Shown: positions 27,048 through 37,753, counted from the first letter of the stretch. The stretch: 64,000 nucleotides of DNA from Gemmatimonadaceae bacterium (GCA_036273715.1 DASUHB010000011.1:1-64000); one strand, 5' to 3'. The notes: generated by a model from the sequence alone, not told the origin. Translations and numbers: made by a program.

Positions 27048-30000
27048 TCAGCGCTTCCCTTCTTCCGCGCCTAACCGGGCGAGCCGCTCCCGCGCCTGTG
27101 CCACCCGCGGCTGCAGCGCGGGATCGGCGTTCGCCCACAAGGCAATGAACCGCTGATCGTGCGCCGCCGCCCGCGCCGCATCGCCGCGCGCCTCGTAGAG
27201 CTCGCCTAACCGTTCGTGCGCCAGCGCCAACGCCAGCGGATCGGTCTCCACCAGCCGATTATAGTAGGGCGTCGCGATGAACGCTTCGTACTGCGCAATG
27301 GCCGAGTCCGACTGCCCAGCGGCATCGAACGCACGTGCGAGCTCGAGCGGCAAGCACGGCGCGCACTCCGTGGCCGGGCGATTGTCGTATGCCGTGTCGC
27401 CCCGCCGAAACTCGGCGAGCGCCCGATCGGCATGGCGCTCGGCCAGCGCGATTTCGCCTAACGTAGTGTGCAGCGCCGCGCTCTGTACCCGCAGCACCGC
27501 CGTGTCGGTCACCGCCGACCGATACGCCGCGATGATCGCTTCCGCCCGATCCGGCTTCCCGATGCGCGCCCACGCCGTGGCCACCGCGAAATAGGGCCGG
27601 TCGACCGGCGCCATCGCGCCGAACGGATAACGCGCGAGCGCCGCCGTTAGGCGCGCCGCCGGGCCTGCATTCGTGTTGCGGAACCACGTCGACGCCGTGA
27701 TCAGCGTGGCCGAATCGACCAGCGCGACCGGCGCGGCGCCGCCGGCCTGGGCGTACTCCTGCTCGGCGCGCGCGAGCTGGCCCTGGACGAGCGAGCGGCG
27801 GGCGCCGTACGCGAGACCGAACGACCGCGCCACATCGTTGCTCGTTCGCGCCAATGAATCGGCCAGGCGACGCGTAGCCGCCAGATCGCCGCGCGCGTAT
27901 GCGATGAGCGGAGATTGCACCTCGAGGATCGGACTGCCAGGTTGCCGGCGATGCCCGATGGCATACATTGCCGCGGCCGAGTCAGGGCTTCCGCGATCGA
28001 GCTCCAGCTCCATCACGTTGACCGCCCCGATCGTCATGCCAGAGTCTATTTGCAACTCGCGGACATCGAGCGACTCGGCGCGGGCATAGAGCCGCATGCT
28101 GCGGAGCACTTCACCCATGTTGCCCACTGTCGGAGCGACACGCGCGTCGGGCAGCCGGAGCTGTTGATTGTATGCGTCGAGGGCGCGCACGCGGTCACGG
28201 TGCGATGACACATCATAGTACGTCGCCTCAATGCTCAGGCGCTCGGGGTCCGTTAGGCGGAGCCTGAGCCGGTACGCATGATCCAGCGCCGAATCGACGG
28301 ACGCTTGCGGTGCGCCCATGTTGAGCAGGTCGATCGCCAGGTCGCCCCATGCCTGTGCAAAATTGGAGTCGACGGCCACCGCTTGCCGGGTCGGCCCCTC
28401 GGATTGCTGGACGTCCCCTGCCATGTTGGCGCTGCGGGTGGCGGCGCTGAACAAGCGCAGCGCTTCGAGGGACGAGGTCGTCTCACGCTCCAAGGGCGGC
28501 GTCGCCTGCACTTCGCGCAACGATTCGCCGATCTTTTCTCGGAGCGCGCGCGCGAGCTTGTCGGTGGCATCGATGAGCCCGCGCGGTCCGTCCGCGGTTT
28601 CCCGGAACGACGCGAGCTCGACGCCCGAGTCCGCGGTCACCAGGCGCAGCGTCAGGATGTACCCGCCGGGCACGCCGGTCACGTTGCCATCCACGATGGC
28701 CTGCACGCCCTCGCGTTGCGCCACCTCGCGCGCCACCGGCAGGTCGACGCGCGTCGTGGCCGGCCGGCCCATCAATCGGAGCGTCGAAGCGACCAGCGCC
28801 GGCGCCATCAGCGAAATGACCTTCGACGGCCCGAGCCCCGCCCGCACGGCATCGCTCACCACCGGGCCTAACGACGAGTCGGTATTGGCCGTGGCGAAGT
28901 CCGTGATCAGCACCGGCGCCCGGGCCGAGAACCTGCCGGCCGCCAGCAGCGAGCCCGCCGGCCCGATGCCTAACGCGCGCAGCAGCATGAAGCCGCCTAC
29001 CGGCACCACGAACACGGCCACGGCCCACACGCCGCCCAGCATCGTTTTGCGCCACGACACGTGCGGGCTCGCCTTGATCGCCAGCGCGGCCATCGTGCCG
29101 TGCGTCGGCAGGCTGGGCGTCCCGCCCGGCGTGAAACTCGGCGACTGGATCACCGTCCGGCGCAACACGCGCTGCGTGTACGCGGTGAACAGAATCACCG
29201 GCAGGCCTAACGCCATGACAATGAGCGCGCCCGGGAACACCCACCCCGGCAGCCCGATGCCGACGATCGCCGCTTGCGCCAGCACCGCCACGGCGATGAA
29301 CGCCACCGCGTACACCCCCAACGCCTTCCAGAACATGCGCGGTCCGCCTAACAGAACGGCCGGCATCGCCGCCCGCCCCGGATCGCTGGTCGACAACGCG
29401 TCGAGCGAGGCGAGAATCTCCGACGCCGACTGCGGACGCGCCGCCGCGTCCTTCTCGAGGCACCGCATCACGAGACCCGCGAGCGCCGGCAGCGTGTCGG
29501 GACGCAGCTCCTGCACGGCACGCGGCGCCTCGGCCATGTGCGCGGCCATGAGCCGCTGGGGCGTGCGGTTCGCGAACGGCGGTTGTCCGGCGAGCATCTC
29601 GTACGCCATGCAGCCGAACGAGTACAGATCGGCGCGGTGATCCACCGCGGGATCGCCGGCCGCCTGCTCGGGCGAGGTTTAGGCCGGCGTCCCGATCGCG
29701 GTGCCCAGTTGCGTGAGCGTGGCCGATTCCCCGTCGGTGCGCGCAGCGGAGATGGCTTTGGCGATGCCGAAGTCCGTGACCACCGCGGTGCCGCCCGAGA
29801 GCAGCACGTTGTCAGGCTTGATGTCGCGGTGCACGATGCCGCGATCGTGCGCGTAGGCGAGCGCGCGCGTCACGTCGCGGAGAATGCTCACCGTTTCGCC
29901 GGGCGAGAGCGGGCCGCGTTCGCGGAGCCGTGCGCGGAGACTTTCTCCCTCGACGAACGGCATCGTGAAGTACAGGACGCCCTTCGTGTCACCGGCGTTC

Positions 30001-30233
30001 AGCACCGGGACGATGTCGGCCTGCTGCAGCGACGCGGCGACCCTGATTTCGCGCTCGAATCGCTCGGCGCTGAGGCCGGCGGCGAGCTCCGTTGGAAGAA
30101 CTTTGATCACGACACGGCGGCCGAGTCGGCGCTCTTCGGCGACGAAGACGCGCGACATGCCGCCCCCGCCGAGCTCGCGGTCGAGGGTGTACGCGTCGCT
30201 TAAACTCGACTGGAGGTCGTCGCGGAGTGTCAT
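27048..30233 (-). pseudogene. Ser/Thr protein kinase with TolB-like/TPR region, interrupted by in-frame TAA
   Basis: From ATG 30233 the kinase domain reads GGGGMSRVFVAEE, VVIKVLP, HRDIKPDNVLL and DFGIA, then TAIGTPA followed by TAA (29679-29681). Without any frame change it continues TSPEQAAGDPAVDHRADLYSFG. In kinases this position is Tyr (GTPAYxSPEQ), so TAC or TAT has become TAA. The rest has four hydrophobic segments (29340-28980), a TolB-like region and a long TPR array to 27048. If the stop is real, translation yields a 184-residue N-lobe plus catalytic loop lacking the activation-segment end. Suppression, re-initiation or a base-call error are alternatives. Its last 460 bases are duplicated at 17078. 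Confidence 0.85.
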
Positions 30234-30412
30234 TCCGGAGGGGGGCGAGCGCGGGATGTGCCGGCGCTCTGGGATCGAAACAATCTACCGACTGCGCCGA
30301 CCTGGAGCTAGATGAGCATCTCGGCGGAGCTCGGGCGCGTCCCGACCCGACGGTGCAGCGCGCGACCACGGGCGTCCATTCGAGGCTCGAACGCAACCCG
30401 TCATCAGCACCA

Positions 30413-31405
30413 TCACCGTGGCGCGTCGCCAGCCATGATCCGAAGCACCGGTTTCCCGTTCACGTTCTCGAGCGGGAAATACACGAGATGCGTGCGCGGA
30501 TCGACGGACACCGTGTGCGCGTGCGGCATGACGATGTTGCCATCGCGATGCAGCGTGATTCCATTCGCGCCCGAACGCTCGGTGAATACCGCGACGGTGC
30601 CGGACTCCGAGGACACATACAACCGGCGCCATCCCGGATCGAAGGCCAACACATCGGGATCATCGCCCACGGCCTCGGTCGAGAGCACCTTCATCGTCGA
30701 GAGATCGACCACGGCCAGCCTCGCATTTCCCTCGCCGGCTACGAATGCGACCCGGCGCGCCGGATCGAGCGCGATGCCGTGCGGCGCTTCGATGCCCGGC
30801 AGATGAAACCGTGACGTGATCTTCGCGGTCGCCGGATCGAGCGCCGCCAACTCGTTCGACTCGTGCACCGCAACCAGGATGCGCTTCGCGGTGGGATCAT
30901 ATACGGTGTTGCCGGCCTCGCCGCCCAACGGCACCGATGTCACGAAGGCATTGGTCGCGGCGTCGATCACCACGTCCGCACGCCCACGCTCATCGGAGAC
31001 GAACACCCGCCTAACGCCAGGGACGTACGCGATGCCGTCCGGATAGTCGACGCCGCGCACGCGTGCCAGCACCGCCAGCGACCTGGCATCGACCACGGCC
31101 ACCTCGTGCTTTCCCGTCACCGACGCGTACACGCGGCCCACCTCGGGCACGGCCAACACGCCGTGCACACCATCGAATGGACCCAGGTTGGCCACCACGC
31201 GGCGCCCGGCGATGTCGAACACCACCAACCGGCCGGCGTTCATGTGCGCGATGTACAGCCGATTCGCGGCGGTATCGAGACTCTGGTAGTCGAAGCGCAC
31301 GGCGGGCCCGGGCATGGGCACGTCGGCCACGGTGCGAAGCACGGGCGCTTGCGCGGCGGCGGGCGCACACGCGGCGCAGAGCGCGAACAGATGCGTTAGG
31401 CGCAT
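30413..31405 (-). CDS. Secreted YncE-like seven-bladed beta-propeller protein
   Basis: A 330-residue protein with a signal peptide (FALCAACAPAAAQA). The repeats are typical of YncE-type propellers: RLYIAHMNAGRLVVFD, VGRVYASVTGKHEVAVVD, VRRVFVSDERGRADVVID, KRILVAVHESNELAALDP, RVAFVAGEGNARLAVVDL, RRLYVSSESGTVAVF. These proteins are periplasmic or secreted, and their ligands are mostly unknown. The stop of the upstream CBM9 gene is 12 bases from its start, so 33676-30413 is probably one operon. Confidence 0.88.
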   Translation of the reverse strand: MRLTHLFALCAACAPAAAQAPVLRTVADVPMPGPAVRFDYQSLDTAANRLYIAHMNAGRLVVFDIAGRRVVANLGPFDGVHGVLAVPEVGRVYASVTGKHEVAVVDARSLAVLARVRGVDYPDGIAYVPGVRRVFVSDERGRADVVIDAATNAFVTSVPLGGEAGNTVYDPTAKRILVAVHESNELAALDPATAKITSRFHLPGIEAPHGIALDPARRVAFVAGEGNARLAVVDLSTMKVLSTEAVGDDPDVLAFDPGWRRLYVSSESGTVAVFTERSGANGITLHRDGNIVMPHAHTVSVDPRTHLVYFPLENVNGKPVLRIMAGDAPR

Positions 31406-31417
31406 GGGGTCAGGGAG

Positions 31418-33676
31418 TCAGGGAGCGATGCGGTGGACGTACTTGATGGTGAACGTCGCGGTCAACGGCCGAGCGATGGCGCGGCTGTCCGGAAAGCGAA
31501 ACGGCGATCCCGGATCGTTGGTATAGCCGGAGTTCCACACCGCGTACAGATCATCGCCGATCACCGGCGTCCAGTGGAAGCGCAGGTCGAAGTCGGTGCG
31601 GTCGAGCGCGGTCTCGTACTGCGCAAATCCGATGAAGTCCATGCGCGTCGTGAACGCGTACTCCACCCGGCCGCTGGACTGCACGGCCACGAAGCGGCCG
31701 GCCGGGAGCGAAACGGCGGTACGCGAGAGACCGCCGCCGACAATGAGATGGCCGCCCGACCGCCACGTCAGGCCGCCGTCGGTTTCCGTGCTGCGGCCAT
31801 CGTAGAACCGGCCAGTCGAGAAGTGGCCGAACCCGCTCACCGCCCGGCCCGGCGAGGTCTGGAATTGCGCGCCCGACTGCGTCCACCAATACCGGCCGGC
31901 GGGAATCGACACGCCTCGCGCGATCAAGAACGGTTCGGCCGGCGCGTCCATGTCGCGAACGATCATGACCTGGACCTGATCGCCGCTCTCGAAGAGCGCG
32001 CCGATCGGGTGCCACTCGATCGACGCGCTCTGCCAGTCCCGCGCGCGAAGCACCGATCCATCGTGGTTCGCATAGATATCCCACGAAGGCAGCTCGAACA
32101 GCAGCTGCCTAACGCCGAGCACGTGCGGGCGCGGCGTGAAGTCCACGTGGCCGTAGGTCTCCCATGCATCGGTCCGGCTCACGAAGCCGAGCGCGGGTGA
32201 AAATCGCGCGTCGTACCGGGCAAGCCCGACGAAGTTGTCGAAGAGGTCGTTCGGGAAATCCGTGGCCAGCCGCCACGCGACCTGCGTGCCGGTCGCGTTA
32301 GGCGTTTGCGTGCCCGCCACCCAAATGGTTGGCTCGATGTTCTGCGTGCCGATGACCAACGGGAAATCGGCATCGAGCCCCTCCGCGGTCTCGGTCCCGC
32401 GCGCACTCGGCGCCGTACGCATGGTGGCCATCGCGCCGATGTAGGAGCGCTCGAATAGATCGTGCGTGACGCGCATCGCCACGTCGTTCGCGTCCTCGTC
32501 GCCGCCTGTCCGCGCATCGATGATACCGAGAGCCCACGGTCCGGCCCTCCCGTACACGCGCGCGCCGGCGACGATCGGCACGACGGTGCCGCTGTCTGTC
32601 AGGCCGATGCGGCGCGAATAGAAGAGCAGCGCCTTCTGGTTGAATCCGAACTGGAAGATGCTGCTGGACTCGAGGAAGAAGTCTCGCTTCTCGGGGAAGA
32701 ACGTCGGAAACCGCGTCAGGTTGATCACCTGGCTGTCGACTTCGACCTGCGCGAAATCCGTGTTCACGGTCAGATCGGCGGTCAACGTGGACGTCACCGC
32801 AAGTCTTGCATCGACCCCGACCTTGGCCGTGAGCCCCGCCCCGCCCGTCCGATCGAGCACCGAATCGTGCGGCGCCTGGTGGGCGTCGGCGAGCACGTAC
32901 GGTTTGATGTCGAGATCACGCGATCGGCTCACGCCGCCCAGACCCACGAGGTCGCCCGCGATGTCCAGGCGGTTGAGTCCCTCCGTTCGACGCCAGCCGC
33001 GCCACAGGTCGACTTCGTTTCGCCGGCGAATCTCCCGCCTAACGTTGAATCCAAACGCGGCGCCGCTTCCCGACCGGAATCGCAGTGTGCGAAACGGAAT
33101 TCGAAACACCGCCGTCCAGCCGGACGGGTCGCGGCTCGTGGCCACATACCAGATCCCGTTCCAATCGGCGTTCTCATCCTGGGTCGTGATCTGCGCATCC
33201 CAGCGAGAGCCGTTGGGGTTCGTCTCGAACAGGTACGCGCTTCGCCGGTCGTGAAAGCTGTCGATCAGAATCGTGACGTTGTCGTCGGACGAGAGGTCGG
33301 CGTCGCGGCGGAGTTGCGTGGCCACGATCCGGTTCGCTTCGCGATCCCACGAGCGCACGGCGACGTACAGATTCTCATGATCGTGCAGCACTTTCACCAC
33401 CGTGCGTTCGCTGCCCGCGGCGCCGATCGCAGGGTCCTGCTGGCGAAAATCGACGATCGAATCGGCGGTGCTCCACACACCGACATTCCATCCAGCCGTC
33501 ACCGGCGGCGGCGCGTTCACTGGTCGCGCGGTGATGGAGGCGCCCGACGCCGCGCCGCGGCTCGCGGTGTCCGCTTGCGCGCCGACAACCGACGCCGCGA
33601 TGAGCGACGCGACGGCGATGCAGCATCCCGCCCGCGTCAACCGCACGCACACCGCCCGCGCCGCCGGCCCGCACAC
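31418..33676 (-). CDS. CBM9-like / DUF5916 outer-membrane-type protein
   Basis: A 752-residue protein with a signal peptide (IAVASLIAASVVGAQA). The first 230 residues form a carbohydrate-binding family 9-like domain: VVKVLHDHENLYVAVRSWD, then ILIDSFHDRRSAYLFETNPNG. From VGVDARLAVTSTLTADLTVN and FPTFFPEKRDFFLE it is the DUF5916 beta-barrel region, ending in the alternating strands of a barrel. Such proteins are probable outer-membrane barrels with a periplasmic sugar-binding-like domain. The start (MCGPAARAV) is plausible but not fixed by a ribosome site. Confidence 0.88.
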   Translation of the reverse strand: MCGPAARAVCVRLTRAGCCIAVASLIAASVVGAQADTASRGAASGASITARPVNAPPPVTAGWNVGVWSTADSIVDFRQQDPAIGAAGSERTVVKVLHDHENLYVAVRSWDREANRIVATQLRRDADLSSDDNVTILIDSFHDRRSAYLFETNPNGSRWDAQITTQDENADWNGIWYVATSRDPSGWTAVFRIPFRTLRFRSGSGAAFGFNVRREIRRRNEVDLWRGWRRTEGLNRLDIAGDLVGLGGVSRSRDLDIKPYVLADAHQAPHDSVLDRTGGAGLTAKVGVDARLAVTSTLTADLTVNTDFAQVEVDSQVINLTRFPTFFPEKRDFFLESSSIFQFGFNQKALLFYSRRIGLTDSGTVVPIVAGARVYGRAGPWALGIIDARTGGDEDANDVAMRVTHDLFERSYIGAMATMRTAPSARGTETAEGLDADFPLVIGTQNIEPTIWVAGTQTPNATGTQVAWRLATDFPNDLFDNFVGLARYDARFSPALGFVSRTDAWETYGHVDFTPRPHVLGVRQLLFELPSWDIYANHDGSVLRARDWQSASIEWHPIGALFESGDQVQVMIVRDMDAPAEPFLIARGVSIPAGRYWWTQSGAQFQTSPGRAVSGFGHFSTGRFYDGRSTETDGGLTWRSGGHLIVGGGLSRTAVSLPAGRFVAVQSSGRVEYAFTTRMDFIGFAQYETALDRTDFDLRFHWTPVIGDDLYAVWNSGYTNDPGSPFRFPDSRAIARPLTATFTIKYVHRIAP

Positions 33677-33710
33677 GGCAGTTGGCGGCGCGTCGGACGC
33701 CGGCGCGGCC

Positions 33711-34628
33711 TCAGGATGCTGCGTTAGGCTTCACCGATTGCGTTTTGGCGAGCGCGGCCCCCATGGCCCGGGACAGCTTGATGGCGTCGTCGTTCGCCCA
33801 GTAGTGCATGAAATACAGATGCGGCATGTCGCCGATCATGTGGCTGTGCAGCGCCGTGATTTCGATGCCGTTATCGCGCAATACACGGATCACGGGGTTC
33901 ACCTCGTTGCCGGTGAGCACGAAGTCGCCGGTGATGACCGCCTTGCCGCCGCCCGACGACTGGAAATTGATCGATGTCGCCGTGCCCATCGACGAGGGCA
34001 CGTCCTCCGTGCCTTCCAGGATGCGTCCGGCCCGCGGGACGCCAACCTGGTACACGCCGCCGCTCGCATGCCCGTGGTAGCCGAGCGCCTTGGCGATGGC
34101 GGCGGTATCGAGGCCGAGCGCCGGCGGCGGCCCGGCGGCGGACGAGTCGAGCGGCGTCTTGCTGGCCTCGAGCGCGCGGCGAAGCGCCCGCGCGACGTCG
34201 ACGCCCGTCCCCCGCGCCGCGATGTGCAAATACATCGGGTTGGGCACTGCGCCTAACAGATGGTTATGCAACGCCGTTTGCTCGATGCCGCCTGCCTGCA
34301 GGGCCGAGATGACCGGGCCGACCTCGTCTTCCGTTAGGACGAGGTCGCCCATGGCCATCACCATGCCGTTGGCGAGCGGCTTGAACGCCACCCAGCCCCC
34401 GAGGGCGAGCGCCGGCCGCACGGGGACGCCGCCGACCACCACGTGCAGATCGCGCCGCGGGAAGGAGAACTTCATGACGCCGCCCGGTTGCAGCGCGCCG
34501 GTGCGACCGAGCGCCTGTTCGATGGCCGTCCATGATGCGCTCTGTTGCGCGGGCAACGCCGCGGCGGACGAAGCGAGCATCGCGATGAGAGCGAGGCGTC
34601 GCACTGCGCGCGACCAGACGCGAGCCAT
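33711..34628 (-). CDS. DUF1259 (LppY/LpqO-like) secreted protein
   Basis: A 305-residue protein with a signal peptide (LALIAMLASSAAALPAQ). Two tandem DUF1259 repeats are clear: DLVLTEDEVGPVISALQ with TALHNHLLGAVPNPMYLHI, and DFVLTGNEVNPVIRVLR with TALHSHMIGDMPHLYFMHY. Family members include LppY/LpqO of mycobacteria, of unknown function. The conserved ALHNH/ALHSH pairs suggest a metal or ligand site. It is the first gene of the minus-strand run 34628-30413 (gaps of 34 and 12 bases), which suggests a secreted-protein operon. Confidence 0.88.
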   Translation of the reverse strand: MARVWSRAVRRLALIAMLASSAAALPAQQSASWTAIEQALGRTGALQPGGVMKFSFPRRDLHVVVGGVPVRPALALGGWVAFKPLANGMVMAMGDLVLTEDEVGPVISALQAGGIEQTALHNHLLGAVPNPMYLHIAARGTGVDVARALRRALEASKTPLDSSAAGPPPALGLDTAAIAKALGYHGHASGGVYQVGVPRAGRILEGTEDVPSSMGTATSINFQSSGGGKAVITGDFVLTGNEVNPVIRVLRDNGIEITALHSHMIGDMPHLYFMHYWANDDAIKLSRAMGAALAKTQSVKPNAAS

Positions 34629-34806
34629 AGGAGTCCTGCCGGTGAAGGAGTGGCCAGGGTTGATTCAGTTGCGATAATAGCGTGGATTGCGGCCATGGCA
34701 AGGAGCCGTTGGCGGGCTCACCAGGGGATCGGTGCGGCCGTCCCGGGCGCCGGCGGCGGGCGCGGCGTTCGGCTGGGCGGAGTCCTATTGCGATGCTTCA
34801 ATTGTG

Positions 34807-34819
34807 ATATTAGCAATAT
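34807..34819. promoter_or_regulatory. AT-rich palindrome upstream of chrB
   Basis: ATATT-AGC-AATAT is a perfect 5-bp inverted repeat in a short AT-rich island (CAATTGTGATATTAGC), about 100 bases before the ChrB start, in otherwise GC-rich DNA. It could be a promoter or an operator for a chromate-responsive regulator. The assignment is tentative. Confidence 0.35.
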
Positions 34820-34920
34820 GGGCGTGACCCATCTTTCTGGCGTGCGAGCGCGGGCGAGCATCCGCACGTCGCGGCGCGGCCCACCTGCCCCGCTCCGCCC
34901 GTTAGACCAATAACCCCCGC

Positions 34921-35901
34921 ATGAAATCTCGTCGCGCCGATTCGGCGGCCCCGTGGCTCCTCCTCATCCACCAGATACCGCCCAAACCGGATTACCTGCG
35001 CGTCAAGATCGGGCGACGACTGCAGCGGTTAGGCGCGGTGCCGGTCAAGAAGTCGGTGTACGTGCTGCCCGGCCGGCCGCAATCCGTGGAGGACTTCCAA
35101 TGGGTCCGCGCCGAGATCATCGACGGCGGCGGCGATGCGTCGATCTGCAAGGCAGACTTCGTCGACGGGCTGACCAACGAGCAGATCGTCGCCCTCTTTC
35201 GCGGGGCCCGCGATGAGGACTACGCCGAGCTCGCGGCGGCGGCGCGCGACACGCTCGCCGCACTGCGCCGCCCCCGTCCCGACGCCGGACGCCGCAGCGC
35301 GGGCTCCGATGACGACCTGGTGCGACTCACGAAGCGGCTCGCGTCGATCACGGCCATCGACTTTTTCCGGGCGCCGGGCCGGGCGATGGCGGAGCAGTCC
35401 GTCCGCACGGTGTCGGACGCGTTGGAGCCCGCGCCGCCGGCGCCGCGGCCGCCGTTAGGCAGAGCGCAAGGCCGGCGCGTCCGCGGGCGCACCTGGGTCA
35501 CGCGCACCGGCATCTTCGTCGACCGCATCGCCAGCGCCTGGCTCATCCGCCGGTTCATCGATCGCGACGCCCGCTTCAAGTTCGTCGACCCGGCCGCGCA
35601 CCACGCCGCGCCCCGCGACCTCCGGTTCGACATGTTCGAGGGAGAGTTCACCCACGACGGCGACCGGTGCACCTTCGAGACCCTGCTCAGCCGGTTTGCG
35701 ATCCGCGATCCTGCGCTGCGGGCGATCGCCGAGATCGTCCACGACATCGATCTCAAGGATGCAAAGTTCGGCCGCGATGAGGCGCCGGGCATCGAACGCG
35801 TGCTGGCGGGCATCGCCGCCGACAACCGCGCCGACGAGGCCCGGCTCGAACGCGGGTCGCTCCTCTTCGACGAGCTCTATGCCGCGTACACGGCGCGGTG
35901 A
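34921..35901 (+). CDS. chrB: ChrB chromate-resistance protein
   Basis: A 326-residue protein. The N-terminal half (WLLLIHQIPPKPDYLRVKIGRRLQRL, KKSVYVLP) and C-terminal half (RTWVTRTGIFVDRIASAWLIRRFID, FDMFEGEFTHDGDRCTFE, IVHDIDLKD) together match ChrB. ChrB is a regulator or reductase associated with the chromate exporter ChrA. No chrA gene follows in this window. An AT-rich palindrome lies upstream. The four-base stretch after the stop carries a copy of the 7-mer. Confidence 0.88.
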   Translation: MKSRRADSAAPWLLLIHQIPPKPDYLRVKIGRRLQRLGAVPVKKSVYVLPGRPQSVEDFQWVRAEIIDGGGDASICKADFVDGLTNEQIVALFRGARDEDYAELAAAARDTLAALRRPRPDAGRRSAGSDDDLVRLTKRLASITAIDFFRAPGRAMAEQSVRTVSDALEPAPPAPRPPLGRAQGRRVRGRTWVTRTGIFVDRIASAWLIRRFIDRDARFKFVDPAAHHAAPRDLRFDMFEGEFTHDGDRCTFETLLSRFAIRDPALRAIAEIVHDIDLKDAKFGRDEAPGIERVLAGIAADNRADEARLERGSLLFDELYAAYTAR

Positions 35902-36387
35902 CGTCGTTAGGCGCGCCGGACTCGGCCAGCGCTTGACAAATTGTGCTTGCAGTACGCCTCGTCATCGACGAGGCCGCTTGCTCCGCGCGCGACGGCGTTC
36001 CGTTGCCGCAATCGCGTATGCTTGGCTCGACACTCGCGCCACCGAAGCAAGCCGCCCGGCTTTCGACCGCGATACGGACGGGTCGTCACGCCGATCATGC
36101 AACGACACCCGGTGACTCTTCAAGCCCTTTATGTGTCAATCCGTTTATGTTCCCCCGTCGAGCCGAAGGTGCCTGTCGCCGTGTAGGCGCGCGGAGTCCG
36201 AGGCAGTGCGATGCCGTGCGTCGCTTGTCGGCGATTTCTCCCGTGGCCAGCGCGTTAGGCAGATGCCCTGCGCGTCATCTGGACGGGGAGGCTGATGCAG
36301 TCATGGTCACGGAGGTCGTTAGGGATGAGTCTACGACATCGGTCACACGCCAATAGCGCGCCCGTGGCGCCGCTTTCCATACGGAGA
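35902..36387. other. 486-base stretch without a gene
   Basis: It contains 7-mer copies at 35907 and 36255 and a related CGTTAGG at 36322. A TTGACA at 35934 could be a -35 element, but I see no good -10 at the right distance. Overlapping short frames on both strands have no family resemblance. Confidence 0.45.
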
Positions 36388-37506
36388 ATGAGTTCCCGCC
36401 CGATCACACTCGATGACCTCCGGCGTTTTGCCATCGGCCGGAGCCTGTTTGCGCCGACGACGCTCGAGCGCGCCCTCACTCGCTTTGGGTACGTGCAGGC
36501 CGACCCGATTCGGGCACCCGCCCGCGCGCAGGATCTGATCCTCCGCCACCGCGTCACCGGCTACCGCACAGGCGATCTCGAACGGCTCTATCCCACCCTC
36601 GGCGTCGAGGAAGACTTCTTCCTCGCCTATGGTTTCGTGACCAGGTCCATCGAGTCGCTCATGCACCCGCGCTCGATTCGTGGTGTGCCTGTCACTCCCG
36701 GCGTGCCATGGTCCCGTGCCCGGCGAGCGCAAGCGGAGCGGCTGCTCGAGTTCGTCCGCGAGCGCGGGTGCGTCCATCCGCGGGAAGTGGCCGCGCACTT
36801 TTCGCCGCGTTCCGTTAGGAACTACTGGGGCGGGTCGTCCAACGCCACGACCGCCTTGCTCGCCGGCATGCACTACCGCGGCATGCTGCGCATCCAGCGC
36901 CGCGACGCGGGCATTCGCGTGTATGCGCCGCACGAGCATGGGGAAGAACCCGTGGCTGCGGGAGCGATTCGCGAGCGCGTGGACGCGCTGGCGCGAGCGG
37001 CGGTCGCGATCTATGCGCCGCTCACGACCAAAGGCCTAACGCAACTGGTGCGCCGGCTCCGGTATGCCGTCCCGCAGTGGCGCAACCAGTTGACGGGCGC
37101 CCTCGAACGCGCAACGCACCAGCTCGCGCACACGCGCGTGGACGGTGTCGAGTGGTACTGGCCGCCGGACGAGCATCCGGACCACCAGCCGGTGGCGGAC
37201 ACGGTGCGCGTGCTCGCGCCCTTCGATCCTGTGGTGTGGGACCGCGACCGGTTCGAGCTGTTATGGGGTTGGGCATACCGTTTCGAGGCCTACGTGCCGG
37301 CGCCCGAGCGGAAATTAGGCTACTATGCGTTGCCGCTGCAGTGGCGCGACCGGCTGATCGGCTGGGGCAATGTGTCGGTGCCTAACGGCATCCTCGAGTC
37401 GCAGATTCGCTTTGTGGGGGCGCGCGCGCCGCGCGACGCGGCATTCGCGCGGGAGCTCGACGCCGAGCTCGACCGCATGCGTGCGTTTCTCGGTGTCGCT
37501 GGATGA
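36388..37506 (+). CDS. YcaQ-like winged-helix protein (HTH_42)
   Basis: A 372-residue protein from ATG 36388 (GGAGA immediately before). It carries LDDLRRFAIGRSLFAPTTL, FGYVQADPIRAPARAQDLI and EEDFFLAYGFVTRSIESLMH near the start, and VRVLAPFDPVVWDRDRFELLWGWAYRFE with YALPLQWRDRLIGWGNVS near the end. These are signatures of the YcaQ/AlkX-like family, whose studied members are DNA glycosylases that unhook interstrand crosslinks. The FDPVVW catalytic-loop region resembles the QxD/FDP motif of the family. It is a probable DNA-repair enzyme. The longer frame to 36295 is not supported. Confidence 0.85.
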   Translation: MSSRPITLDDLRRFAIGRSLFAPTTLERALTRFGYVQADPIRAPARAQDLILRHRVTGYRTGDLERLYPTLGVEEDFFLAYGFVTRSIESLMHPRSIRGVPVTPGVPWSRARRAQAERLLEFVRERGCVHPREVAAHFSPRSVRNYWGGSSNATTALLAGMHYRGMLRIQRRDAGIRVYAPHEHGEEPVAAGAIRERVDALARAAVAIYAPLTTKGLTQLVRRLRYAVPQWRNQLTGALERATHQLAHTRVDGVEWYWPPDEHPDHQPVADTVRVLAPFDPVVWDRDRFELLWGWAYRFEAYVPAPERKLGYYALPLQWRDRLIGWGNVSVPNGILESQIRFVGARAPRDAAFARELDAELDRMRAFLGVAG

Positions 37507-37569
37507 CTGCCTGCACCTTGCAAACGTACCGCCGGCGTGTAATCAGAAACTCGGACGCGGTCTCCTGTC

Positions 37570-37631
37570 TTTTTCTTGTTGCCCTGTCCGTCGTGTCCGT
37601 GCTTTGTCCGCGTCTTCATGAGCGTAGATGC
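37570..37631 (-). repeat. Single arm of an interspersed palindromic repeat
   Basis: Bases 37593-37631 differ at 2 of 39 positions from the right arm of the palindrome at 59215-59253 (both end TGAGCGTAGATGC). The similarity continues leftwards (TTTTTCTTGTTGCCCTGTCC) into what is the loop at 59 kb. Only one arm is present here. It lies between the YcaQ-like and ATPase genes. Confidence 0.75.
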
Positions 37632-37753
37632 CGGCGTTGGCTCGGACGGATATCGCTCACCATCGGTCGCGTGCGCGCGCGGCCAATGTCAATCCTGAAA
37701 CGATCCGCTGTCTTGCAGCATTTCGCAGCCGATGCCCGCCGCGGCGCAGGGTG

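Noticed and set aside
28318-29640. 440-codon plus-strand frame opposite the kinase gene at 27048
   Set aside because: Antisense shadow; low-complexity Ser/Ala/Pro/Arg composition and no motif, while the minus strand carries conserved TolB/TPR sequence.
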